Source: JAMOAW01 sp039908535 (GTDB lineage Bacteria > Pseudomonadota > Magnetococcia > Magnetococcales > JADFZT01). Taken from it: 64,000 bases of DNA. The notes under the pieces are model-generated. The model did no database searches and was not told where the DNA came from. It saw nothing but the letters and a program-made list of their open reading frames with translations. The DNA lies in NCBI GenBank assembly GCA_039908535.1, contig JAMOAW010000001.1:1-64000 (forward strand). The letters are read 5' to 3'. Below are positions 26,729-34,920 of this stretch, piece by piece. A program made the translations under genes and the position numbers. Position 1 is the stretch's first letter, and every line of letters begins with the position of its first letter.

Positions 26729-27986
26729 ACATAATTTACGCTTTCGCGTTGGAATCGCCTTTGCTTGTTTTGGTGCCATTGTCAGTCTGCTGTTGGCCAC
26801 TGCTCTTCAATTCGCCACCCACGATCTGAGCCAACGCCTCATCGACGAAACCTTGTCGGCAGAGTTGGATGACTATTTTGCCCGACGACAACGCAATCCA
26901 CACTCCTTGCCACCAAAGACCGTTGTCCTTCATGGATATGTACAAAACAGTGGACAAGACAAAACAGAGATTCCCAACTATCTGCAAACCTTACCAACTG
27001 GACGCTTTGATCTTACGATCGGCGATTTACCTTATCGGGTAGTTGTCGAGGATCGGGAAGGGAGCCGATATTATCTTCTCTATGATACCTCCTTACAACA
27101 AAGACGTGAGCACCGTTTTACCATTTTGCTAGGGGCCTATGTGGTCACCATTTTATTGGTATCGGCTTTAGGAGGAATCTGGCTAGTGGAGATGATCATT
27201 GCCCCGGTCACCAAATTGGCCAACCAAGTACGCACCCGAAAACCCGATATTTGGTCACTCAAATTAGCCGATGATTTTGATCAAGATGAGGTGGGGGAAT
27301 TGGCCCACGCCTTTGATAACCATTTGGCGCGCATCCGAGGTTTTATGGAGCGCGAACGTGCCTTTACCGCCGATTTAAGCCATGAACTGCGTACCTCCTT
27401 GGCGGTCATTTTAAGTGCAACAGAAATCTTACTCTCTGATGAAACCCTCTCTGAAAAACAAATAAAGCGTATAACCCGTATTGACCGCGCCTCTCATGAC
27501 ATGGCCGAAATGGGAACAGCCCTTTTACTCATGTCCCGCGAGGAACATTCCCTCTCTATTGATGAACAAACACGCCCAACCGATGTTATCAATGAAGCTA
27601 TTGAAAAGCATCATTTTTTACTTAAAAACAAACCCATTCATCTCGAAATCACCACCGATCCCACCCTCTTATTAGCCGCCGACCGTGGACTTGTGTATAT
27701 TGTCATTGCCAATTTAATCCGTAACGCATTTTCATATACAGAACAGGGTGCCATTAAAATTATCCAGGATCAATCCACCCTGTCTATTCAAGATACTGGC
27801 TGCGGCATTCGATCACATCAGGTTGAATCTGTCTTTCTACGCCATTTTCGTGCCTCCTCGCAAGAAGGCGCAGGCATTGGCCTTTCTTTGGTTAAACGTA
27901 TTTGTAACCACTACGACTGGAAAATTCAAATGGAAAGCCAGGAAGGAATGGGGACAAACATAACCATTTATTTTTTTCCAGGATAA
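26718..27986 (+). CDS. Sensor histidine kinase, partner of the OmpR-type regulator
   Basis: 422 residues. Helix 11-31, a short periplasmic domain (32-133), helix 134-157, HAMP-like linker, and a kinase core with H222 in SHELRTSLAVI. The usual HELRTPL proline is replaced by serine. The ATPase domain has NLIRNAFSY, DTGCGI and GAGIGLSLVK. It starts within the regulator gene (11-base overlap), so translation is probably coupled. The small sensor domain gives no clue to the ligand. Confidence 0.93.
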   Translation: MQRRHNLRFRVGIAFACFGAIVSLLLATALQFATHDLSQRLIDETLSAELDDYFARRQRNPHSLPPKTVVLHGYVQNSGQDKTEIPNYLQTLPTGRFDLTIGDLPYRVVVEDREGSRYYLLYDTSLQQRREHRFTILLGAYVVTILLVSALGGIWLVEMIIAPVTKLANQVRTRKPDIWSLKLADDFDQDEVGELAHAFDNHLARIRGFMERERAFTADLSHELRTSLAVILSATEILLSDETLSEKQIKRITRIDRASHDMAEMGTALLLMSREEHSLSIDEQTRPTDVINEAIEKHHFLLKNKPIHLEITTDPTLLLAADRGLVYIVIANLIRNAFSYTEQGAIKIIQDQSTLSIQDTGCGIRSHQVESVFLRHFRASSQEGAGIGLSLVKRICNHYDWKIQMESQEGMGTNITIYFFPG

Positions 27987-28043
27987 CCTATCCATCGCAG
28001 GCTCAATTCTCCAGTCGACGCAATTCCAATGCAACACATTGAT

Positions 28044-28189
28044 GTATCGGAAAAATAAAAATCAAGACCTTAGGGAGGCGGAGAATCTCCCCCCCCCTTC
28101 GTTTTTAATTCTTAGAAAAAAAGAGGGGGTTTAGGGGATTCATCCCCCAAGGTTTTGTCTTTGATTTTAATTTTTTGCCCGAAGGGCAG
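28044..28189 (+). repeat. Intergenic hairpin repeat, copy 10 (forward)
   Basis: A nearly complete copy from GTATCGGAAAAATAAAAATC to GCCCGAAGGGC; the final CATCATGTT is absent. It lies between the kinase and the direct-repeat promoter of the second SulP gene. Confidence 0.9.
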
Positions 28190-28210
28190 ATACATCTATT
28201 TTTTTTTAAT

Positions 28211-28263
28211 TTAACCCTAAATTAACCCTTCTTTCACCTTAAACTAACTTAACATGCGATACT
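28211..28263 (+). promoter_or_regulatory. Promoter with four 11-bp direct repeats (OmpR-type box)
   Basis: Repeat starts are at 28211 (TTAACCC), 28222 (TTAACCC), 28233 (TTCACCT) and 28244 (CTAACTT), exactly 11 bp apart. GATACT at 28258-28263 could serve as the -10 element, with the repeats replacing the -35. This is the layout of PhoB/OmpR-activated promoters. The same pattern is at 30704. The SulP start codon follows 37 bases later. Confidence 0.7.
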
Positions 28264-28299
28264 CTCCCCTACATTAATCAACTTTAGGGAGAGTTATTC

Positions 28300-30108
28300 A
28301 TGTCATCCAGATCCTTATCTCAATTTTCCTGGCGTTCTCTTGTTCCCCCATTAAAATGGTGGCATCTCGTCACACCAACCACATTAAAAGCCGATCTGAT
28401 CGCCGGACTAACAGGTGCGATCGTTGTTTTACCTCAAGGGGTGGCCTTTGCCACGATCGCTGGAATGCCCCCTGTGTATGGTCTGTATGCGGGAATGATC
28501 CCCGCCATCATCGCGGCTCTATTTGGCTCCTCCTGGCATCTTGTCTCAGGACCGACCACGGCGGCCTCTATTGTCCTTTATTCCCTTCTCAGTGTTCATG
28601 CCGAACCAGGAAGTGCGGCCTATGTGCAACTGGCTTTGACCATGACCTTTTTGGTGGGTTTAACCCAATTGGGACTCGGTTTTATTCGCTTGGGTGTTTT
28701 GGTCAATTTTATCTCTCATTCAGTGATTATCGGTTTTACCTCTGGAGCCGCACTTTTGATTGCCAGCAATCAACTAAAAAGTTTCTTTGGTATAAATATT
28801 CCGAGAGGCAGTGATTTTACGGACACCTGGGTCTACTTTGTCGAGCATTTAAAAACAATCAATCCCTATATCCTCACGGTCAGTGTCGCCACCCTGCTGA
28901 CAGGTATTCTCTTCCGCCGTTTTTTTCCACGCATTCCTTATATGATCATCGCCATGGGGGTAGGCAGTGCCTTGGCCTGGGTGCTGGAATCCACCCTAAA
29001 TACCAACACTGGTATTACCCACGTTGGGGCGTTGTCGGCCTCTTTACCCCCTTTATCCATGCCGGATTTTTCCTTCTCCACATTACGCATCCTGGCTCCA
29101 GGGGTCATTGCGGTCACCCTGTTGGCTTTGACCGAAGCTCTCTCAATTGCCCGAGCCATGGCTTTGCGCTCTAAACAACAGATTGATGCGGATCAGGAGT
29201 TTATCGCCCAAGGAGTCTCCAACATGGTTGGCAGCTTTTTCTCTGCTTATGTGGCCACAGGCTCCTTTAACCGCAGCGGCCTCAACTATGAAGCTGGCGC
29301 GAAAACCCCTATTGCCGCCGCCAGTTCTGGCCTTATGCTCATCGGATTGGTCACCATGGTGGCCCCCATGGCCTCTTATTTGCCTCATGCCGCCATGGCG
29401 GGAGTGTTGTTTCTAGTTGCCTGGGGCTTAATTGATTGGCAGCACATGGATCAAACCCTTAAAACCAGTCACTCGGAAACAATCATTTTAACCACCACCT
29501 TTTTGGCCACCCTCTTCTTTAGTTTAGAGATGGCTATTTTGTTCGGCATTATGCTCTCTTTGGGAATTTATTTAGCTCGCACCTCTAATCCCAACATCAT
29601 CACCCGCGTACCCGACCCCACACATCCCCATCGCCGCTTTACCATTCCCGATGCCAATTTACCCGAATGCCCACAATTACGCATCGAACGGATTGATGGT
29701 TCCCTGTTTTTTGCCGCCATTCCTGCTGTACAGGAACATTTAGCAAACACCAATCTAAAACGCCCACATTTGCTTATTGTCGCCAGCGGCGTCAATTTTA
29801 TCGATCAAGCGGGAGCAGAATTTTTGGCCCATGAAGCCCAAAAATATCAAAACGCGGATGGCAGTCTGACGATCGTGCGTCTTAAAACGGTCCCCTATCA
29901 ATTTTTAAAGAAGGGTGGATATATGGATATCATCGGTGAAGAAAATTGTTTTTCATCCAAAAATGATGCCATACAACATATCTTCAAGCAATTTAATCGT
30001 GACATCTGCACCCACTGCCCACATGAGGTATTCCAAGAGTGCAAAGAGGTTAAAATCATAAAACAGCGACCAAACAATATTCTTGATTTACCAAACAAAG
30101 CGGCCTAA
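28300..30108 (+). CDS. SulP-family anion permease with STAS domain (module 2)
   Basis: 602 residues with the same layout as the module 1 permease: SulP helices (LIAGLTGAIVVLPQGVAFAT, GLYAGMIPAIIAALFG) and a C-terminal STAS domain (about 455-565). An extra Cys-containing tail (CTHCPHEVFQECKEV) is absent from the paralog. AGGGAG precedes ATG 28300. The Cys-x2-Cys tail could bind a metal or respond to redox state (inference). Confidence 0.93.
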   Translation: MSSRSLSQFSWRSLVPPLKWWHLVTPTTLKADLIAGLTGAIVVLPQGVAFATIAGMPPVYGLYAGMIPAIIAALFGSSWHLVSGPTTAASIVLYSLLSVHAEPGSAAYVQLALTMTFLVGLTQLGLGFIRLGVLVNFISHSVIIGFTSGAALLIASNQLKSFFGINIPRGSDFTDTWVYFVEHLKTINPYILTVSVATLLTGILFRRFFPRIPYMIIAMGVGSALAWVLESTLNTNTGITHVGALSASLPPLSMPDFSFSTLRILAPGVIAVTLLALTEALSIARAMALRSKQQIDADQEFIAQGVSNMVGSFFSAYVATGSFNRSGLNYEAGAKTPIAAASSGLMLIGLVTMVAPMASYLPHAAMAGVLFLVAWGLIDWQHMDQTLKTSHSETIILTTTFLATLFFSLEMAILFGIMLSLGIYLARTSNPNIITRVPDPTHPHRRFTIPDANLPECPQLRIERIDGSLFFAAIPAVQEHLANTNLKRPHLLIVASGVNFIDQAGAEFLAHEAQKYQNADGSLTIVRLKTVPYQFLKKGGYMDIIGEENCFSSKNDAIQHIFKQFNRDICTHCPHEVFQECKEVKIIKQRPNNILDLPNKAA

Positions 30109-30127
30109 TGAAAGTGGAGTGTTTTTC

Positions 30128-30664
30128 ATGAATCAACGTCATTATCGCATTATCGTCGTTATTGCCCCCCTTCCCTCTGGAACAAAGGCGGTTCTTCAAG
30201 CGGCAAGCATGATTCGAAAGATGCAGGCCAGAAATATCCTCTGGATAACTCTTGTCGAAGAGAATATGGGTTTAGGCTTCGAAAGCAGTCACGTCCCTTT
30301 TATGACCCCAGGTGAGTGGTTACGGCGGACAGAAAAAGATCTTAGGGACAAATTGGATCAATTGCTAACCCCATTAAACCTACTAGTCAATTGGCAATTT
30401 CAAATGATCCCTGGCCCATACAATCAAGCCCTGACTACTTTATCACAAGATTGGGGAGCCGATTTAATTTTAGCAACACAGAACGATATAAAAAAGATGA
30501 GCCGGCATGATGGCATGATGTGGTTTCAAACACCTATTCCCTTTTCTTGCGCCATTCAACCTTTACCACAACCCAAGAAGAGTGGCCTAACCGAATGGAG
30601 AGCTAACCAAGGATGGATTTGGACCCAACAATTGATCAAAAAAATTGAATCCATGACCATTTAA
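30128..30664 (+). CDS. Divergent universal-stress-like protein (module 2, first)
   Basis: About 178 residues. GTGGAG is eight bases before ATG 30128; the start at 30083 would overlap the SulP gene. Fold cues are IIVVIAPLPSG at the start, then alternating helices and strands with WGADLILATQND, typical of UspA. The ATP-binding G-x2-G-x9-G loop is missing. It resembles the protein at 32228 (WGADLILANNS), so the two are paralogs. Confidence 0.7.
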   Translation: MNQRHYRIIVVIAPLPSGTKAVLQAASMIRKMQARNILWITLVEENMGLGFESSHVPFMTPGEWLRRTEKDLRDKLDQLLTPLNLLVNWQFQMIPGPYNQALTTLSQDWGADLILATQNDIKKMSRHDGMMWFQTPIPFSCAIQPLPQPKKSGLTEWRANQGWIWTQQLIKKIESMTI

Positions 30665-30703
30665 TGACGAGGAAAAAGCAATTTTTTATCATTCTAAGTT
30701 ATT

Positions 30704-30758
30704 TTAACATGACCTTAACGTTGTCTTAACATTTCCTTAACATTCGATCTGGTACATT
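30704..30758 (+). promoter_or_regulatory. Promoter with four 11-bp direct repeats (OmpR-type box)
   Basis: TTAAC occurs at 30704, 30715, 30726 and 30737, exactly 11 bp apart, with ACATT-type flanks. TACATT at 30753-30758 could be the -10 hexamer. This closely matches the array at 28211 and supports one OmpR-type regulator acting at both. It drives the operon starting at 30862. The leader between 30760 and 30861 shows no gene. Confidence 0.75.
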
Positions 30759-30861
30759 TTGGCTCGTCGTGTGAAGCCGATGTTGGTGTTTGTCTGCTTC
30801 ACGGCTGATCATTGCATTCACACATGGGAAATCAAAACTTACAAGGATGGAGATTAAGAAA

Positions 30862-31098
30862 ATGTCGCAACACAAAAAAGCCCCCCCAAGTACACCCTTT
30901 AAATTAATTGGATTTGGATTTCTATCAATCACACTCTATACAACACTTTTTGTATATGAAAAACAAATACTTAATTTATCATCAAAGGGTAAATGGTTTT
31001 TTATTATTCCCATTTTGATCGCTTTTTGCTTCTCCTTCGTGCATGGCAATTTTACCTCACAGTTTTGGGATAAATTGGGTATGCGGGCTAAGAGTTAA
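30862..31098 (+). CDS. Small two-helix membrane protein (module 2)
   Basis: About 78 residues from ATG 30862, with GGAG upstream. There are two hydrophobic helices (about 14-32 and 44-62) and a short basic end. The family is not recognised. It is the first gene behind the direct-repeat promoter and precedes the TSUP permease by 38 bases. Confidence 0.65.
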   Translation: MSQHKKAPPSTPFKLIGFGFLSITLYTTLFVYEKQILNLSSKGKWFFIIPILIAFCFSFVHGNFTSQFWDKLGMRAKS

Positions 31099-31136
31099 TG
31101 GAATACACCTCTCACTCAAGCAAGGAGTAACCTAAC

Positions 31137-32204
31137 GTGGAAAGCATCAATTTTATCGATTTAAGCCTGACCAACTGTTTTTATTTATTCATTGTTGGCT
31201 TTGTGGGCGGACTGGTGAGCGGTTTTATTGGTTCTGGTGGGGCCTTTGTCTTGACCCCAGCCATGATGAGTCTAGGCGTTCCCGGGATTGTCGCTGTGGC
31301 CAGTAACATGTGCCATAAATTTCCAAAGGCCTTAGTTGGATCCCTAAAACGGGCCAAATATGGACAAGTGGATCTTAAAATGGGTCTGGTGATGGGGGTT
31401 TCTGCCGAAGCGGGTGTTTTGACCGGTGCCCATTACCAAGAGTTGATCAAACAAACCTATGGAGACGCTGGCTCCAATCTGTACGTTTCCGTTGCCTTTG
31501 TTATTATTTTGGCCTTGGTAGGTGGTTATGTGATGCGCGATACCATCAAAACCTATCGGTCTGGCGTCAATGAGGAGGAAAAACCGGGGCGTTTGGCTCT
31601 ATGGGTTCAAAGCATCCATATTCCTGGAACCATGGTCTATTTTTCAAGTATTAAAACCCGTCTTTCCATTTTATTCACCATCCCCCTCGGCTTTGCCACT
31701 GGATTTTTAGCTGCAACAATAGCGGTTGGTGGCTTTATAGGCGTCCCAGCGCAAATTTATGTCTTGGGTTTAAACAGCCTTATGGCATCGGCTACTGAAC
31801 TGGTCATCGCTTTTGTCATGGGACTGGGGGGAACGATCAAGTTTGCCTGGAGCGGTTATGTGGATATTCGTCTGGCCATGATTATCTTGGGCGGTTCGCT
31901 GTTCGGCATTCAATTAGGAGCCATTGGTACCACCTATGTCAAGCCCTACGTCATCAAGTTGGTGATGGGCGTGATTATGTTGACCGTTTTGGCCAGTCGG
32001 GCTTTGGTGATTCCTGTCTATCTTTCCCAACTTGAATTGATCTCGCCAATAGCAGACAACACGATAAAAATACTTAAAAATTCAAGTTTTAGCATCATGA
32101 TTCTGGCTCTCATCCTAGGTGCAACGATCATTTTACATGCTTTGCTTAAAGGACGACGGGAACATCAAAATCTACAAATTATCAACCTGAAAATTGCTGC
32201 TTAA
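31137..32204 (+). CDS. TSUP (TauE/SafE) family permease, module 2
   Basis: 355 residues with about eight helices. FVGGLVSGFIGSGGAFVLTP and AATIAVGGFIGVPAQIYVLG are the two TSUP repeat motifs. The start is GTG 31137 with AAGGAG about nine bases upstream. Sulfur-anion transport is the family's usual role. It is distinct in detail from the module 1 TSUP, so the two probably differ in substrate or direction (inference). Confidence 0.9.
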   Translation: MESINFIDLSLTNCFYLFIVGFVGGLVSGFIGSGGAFVLTPAMMSLGVPGIVAVASNMCHKFPKALVGSLKRAKYGQVDLKMGLVMGVSAEAGVLTGAHYQELIKQTYGDAGSNLYVSVAFVIILALVGGYVMRDTIKTYRSGVNEEEKPGRLALWVQSIHIPGTMVYFSSIKTRLSILFTIPLGFATGFLAATIAVGGFIGVPAQIYVLGLNSLMASATELVIAFVMGLGGTIKFAWSGYVDIRLAMIILGGSLFGIQLGAIGTTYVKPYVIKLVMGVIMLTVLASRALVIPVYLSQLELISPIADNTIKILKNSSFSIMILALILGATIILHALLKGRREHQNLQIINLKIAA

Positions 32205-32227
32205 ACCGTAAAAAAAGGATAGATATC

Positions 32228-32743
32228 ATGCCACCCCCACTTCGACTCATTGCCCTTATAGATCTTTTTTCCCAAGAAGAGAAGGTAACCAGTACGGCAA
32301 TTCAATTGGCTGAAAAACACGCTGCTAAACTGCATTTTGTCACGCTGTTTGACCATATAGGCAATTTGACAGCCGATCACGATTTTACTCGTACACCAAA
32401 AGAGCAATTTCGCTATCTTGAAGCCAAATTATTGGAACTCTTGATCCATCAAACCAATCAATTAGGGGCAAAGGAGGCGGTTTATACAGTTTTAAGTGGA
32501 CCGCCTAGCCAAGAACTGAGTCAATTGGCCAGCAAGTGGGGGGCGGATCTTATTCTGGCGAATAACAGCATTGCCAGAACCATTTATAATGACTGGATGC
32601 CGCATGCATACACCGCAACCCCGTTGCCGTGTAAATTACACATTGTGGCCGATGAAGAAAAAAATCCATGGCGATTTTTCACCAGATTGTTACGCGAATC
32701 AAACCTGAAGAAATTTTTGACTCCAAATGTCCACAAAATATGA
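32228..32743 (+). CDS. Divergent universal-stress-like protein (module 2, second)
   Basis: 171 residues. LRLIALIDLFSQEEKVTSTA begins a UspA-like fold; WGADLILANNSIARTIYNDW is near residue 100. There is no clear ATP-binding loop. It is a paralog of the 30128 product. AAAGGA precedes ATG 32228. It closes the operon and is followed by a hairpin repeat. Confidence 0.7.
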   Translation: MPPPLRLIALIDLFSQEEKVTSTAIQLAEKHAAKLHFVTLFDHIGNLTADHDFTRTPKEQFRYLEAKLLELLIHQTNQLGAKEAVYTVLSGPPSQELSQLASKWGADLILANNSIARTIYNDWMPHAYTATPLPCKLHIVADEEKNPWRFFTRLLRESNLKKFLTPNVHKI

Positions 32744-32750
32744 AAAATTC

Positions 32751-32870
32751 AGGGAGGCACCCAATCCCCCCCTTCTTTTTTAATTCTTAGAAAAAAAGAG
32801 GGGGTTTGGGGGATTCATCCCCCAAGGTTTTGTCTTTGATTTTAATTTATTGCCCGAAGGGCATCATGTT
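32751..32870 (+). repeat. Intergenic hairpin repeat, copy 11 (forward, left end lost)
   Basis: The left hairpin is mostly missing (GGGAGGCACCCAATCC). The rest, to GGGCATCATGTT, is intact. It follows the module 2 operon and may terminate it. Confidence 0.85.
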
Positions 32871-32889
32871 TTCCTAAAGATAAAAATCC

Positions 32890-32923
32890 CTCTCCTGTAC
32901 CGCCCAAAGACGGCACAGGAGAG
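32890..32923 (-). terminator. Terminator of the DUF465 gene
   Basis: CTCTCCTGT-CCG pairs with its complement around a CAAA-type loop. On the minus strand the stem is followed by GGGATTTTTATC. It begins nine bases past the DUF465 stop codon. Confidence 0.7.
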
Positions 32924-32931
32924 ACTCTCCC

Positions 32932-33144
32932 TTAGACCATCTGATGATTGGCAATCATAACGGCCATTTTGTCTTTTAAACGCAATTTTTCTTTTTTCAT
33001 GCGTTCAACAGAATAATCATTCATGCCAGACGTGTTGATTTCGTTGATTTTTTCTTTCAGAGCACTATGCTTTTCGTGGAGCACCCGAAAGGTTTCGTTG
33101 CTGGATAACAACTCATCTACGACATGCTGCTGGTCCTCAAACAT
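32932..33144 (-). CDS. DUF465 (YdcH-like) small coiled-coil protein
   Basis: About 70 residues, mostly helical. The C-terminal half has SVERMKKEKLRLKDKMA, the conserved LKK-KL-LKD region of DUF465 proteins. The middle has LHEKHSALKEKINEIN. The biochemical role of this family is unknown. ATG 33144 is preferred because GGAGGAG lies directly ahead of it. Confidence 0.85.
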   Translation of the reverse strand: MFEDQQHVVDELLSSNETFRVLHEKHSALKEKINEINTSGMNDYSVERMKKEKLRLKDKMAVMIANHQMV

Positions 33145-33211
33145 GCACTCCTCCATTATTTATTGAAGATTCACCCAAATAAAAAAGATAACAAAAAACG
33201 CAATGGGTCTC

Positions 33212-33697
33212 TTACTTACCGAGATGCCCAAGTTGTACTGCCTTGCGGGCGAGTTGATCAACGACTTCGTTTTCATGATGACCATCGTGACCTCTCACCC
33301 AATGCCATTTTATAACATGTTTTTGGCATAAGGTATCCATTTTTTTCCACAAATCCTCATTTTTTACTGGTTTCCCATCAGATTTACGCCAATTATTTTT
33401 TTTCCAACCGGAAATCCACTGGGTAATGCCATTTTTAACGTAAGTAGAATCGGTGGTCAACACAATTTGGCAACTCTGTTTTAAGGCGGACAACGCCTCA
33501 ATCACCGCCTGCATCTCCATGCGATTATTCGTGGTGCTGGCCTCAAAGCCAGAGAGCTGTTTTTCATACGCTCCAAAACGGAGCAACACCCCCCACCCCC
33601 CCGGTCCTGGGTTGCCGCTACACGCCCCATCGGTATAGATCTCGACCCTCTTCAACCCTTCCCGTGTAAGTGGTAGTGCCTCCTGAAGTTCATCCAA
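33212..33697 (-). CDS. rnhA: Ribonuclease HI
   Basis: 161 residues. It cleaves the RNA strand of RNA-DNA hybrids. The metal-binding residues are D23 (YTDGACSGNPGPGGWG), E61 (NNRMEMQA), D83 (TTDSTYV) and D147 (VVDQLA), with H137 in RGHDGH. A TTG start at 33697 is supported by AAGGAG and a T-rich spacer of about nine bases; no in-frame ATG precedes the fold. Length is close to that of the E. coli enzyme. Confidence 0.95.
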   Translation of the reverse strand: MDELQEALPLTREGLKRVEIYTDGACSGNPGPGGWGVLLRFGAYEKQLSGFEASTTNNRMEMQAVIEALSALKQSCQIVLTTDSTYVKNGITQWISGWKKNNWRKSDGKPVKNEDLWKKMDTLCQKHVIKWHWVRGHDGHHENEVVDQLARKAVQLGHLGK

Positions 33698-33855
33698 AAA
33701 AAAAATCTCCTTTTGATCTATTCAACACATCCATTTTTCACCTAAAATATCTTTTTACATGATAAACTCTTTTTTTGCACAGAAAATGTTTATATACCAA
33801 ACTTTTCAAGCTAAAATAAAAAAACAACGTAACCCTAATAAAACAAGGAATCAGA

Positions 33856-34866
33856 ATGGGCAAAATATTAGTTACCGGTGCAGCTGGATTTATCGGTTTT
33901 CACCTCAGTCTGAAATTATGTACCGCTGGACATGAAGTCGTCGGACTGGATAATCTCAACGATTATTATGATATCAATCTAAAAAAGGCCCGACTAGACC
34001 AGTTAGATGCCCAAGCCACTTTTCGCTTTATACATCTAGACCTTGCCGACCGACAAGGAATGCTAGAGCTGTTTGCCCAAGAAAAGTTTGACAAGGTGGT
34101 CAATTTGGCGGCGCAAGCAGGGGTTCGCTATTCCATCCACAATCCATTTGCCTATGTGGATACCAACTTGGTTGGATTTGCCAACATTCTGGAAGGGTGC
34201 CGCCATCATGAGATTAAACACCTCGTGTTCGCCTCCTCCTCTTCAGTCTATGGGGCCAATACCGACATGCCATTTTCAGTCCATCAAAACGTCGATCATC
34301 CCCTCTCATTGTATGCCGCCACCAAAAAAGCCAATGAGCTGATGGCCCATACCTACGCCCATCTTTACCATATACCCATGACAGGTTTGCGTTTTTTTAC
34401 AGTTTATGGCCCTTGGGGTCGGCCAGACATGGCCCTCTTTTTATTCACCCGCGCCATCCTAGCCAATAAGCCCATTTTAGTTTTTAACCATGGCCAAATG
34501 CAACGAGATTTTACCTACATCGACGATATTATCGAAGGGGTGGTCCAAATTTTAGATCATATTCCAAAGCCCAATCCCAATTGGTCCGGCATCACTCCCG
34601 ACCCAGCCACAAGCCTTGCCCCCTATCGTTTATATAATATTGGCAACAACAAACCCAACACCCTGATGCACTACATTGAAATCCTCGAATCGGCGTTGGG
34701 GAAAACCGCCATCAAAGAAATGCTCCCCATGCAGCCCGGGGATGTCCCGGCTACCTACGCCGATATCGAAACCCTAACGGATGCCGTTGGATTTAAACCC
34801 AATACCTCCATTGAAGAGGGCATTCCCAAATTTGTCGCTTGGTATCGGGAGTTTTATAACGAATGA
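33856..34866 (+). CDS. NAD-dependent sugar epimerase, UDP-glucuronate 4-epimerase-like
   Basis: 336 residues of the extended short-chain dehydrogenase fold. TGAAGFIG (7-14) binds NAD. SSSS at 127-130 and Y153-x3-K157 form the catalytic triad. RYSIHNPFAYVDTNLVGF and GRPDMALF are characteristic of UDP-glucuronate 4-epimerases, which interconvert UDP-glucuronate and UDP-galacturonate for surface polysaccharides. UDP-N-acetylhexosamine epimerase remains possible. The stop codon overlaps a short ATGAGG frame and the kinase gene follows, perhaps co-transcribed. Confidence 0.88.
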   Translation: MGKILVTGAAGFIGFHLSLKLCTAGHEVVGLDNLNDYYDINLKKARLDQLDAQATFRFIHLDLADRQGMLELFAQEKFDKVVNLAAQAGVRYSIHNPFAYVDTNLVGFANILEGCRHHEIKHLVFASSSSVYGANTDMPFSVHQNVDHPLSLYAATKKANELMAHTYAHLYHIPMTGLRFFTVYGPWGRPDMALFLFTRAILANKPILVFNHGQMQRDFTYIDDIIEGVVQILDHIPKPNPNWSGITPDPATSLAPYRLYNIGNNKPNTLMHYIEILESALGKTAIKEMLPMQPGDVPATYADIETLTDAVGFKPNTSIEEGIPKFVAWYREFYNE

Positions 34867-34920
34867 GGAGCTTTTTTACGCAACTGTGCCCCTCCTCTCT
34901 CTTCGGCGTTGGATCGGCCC

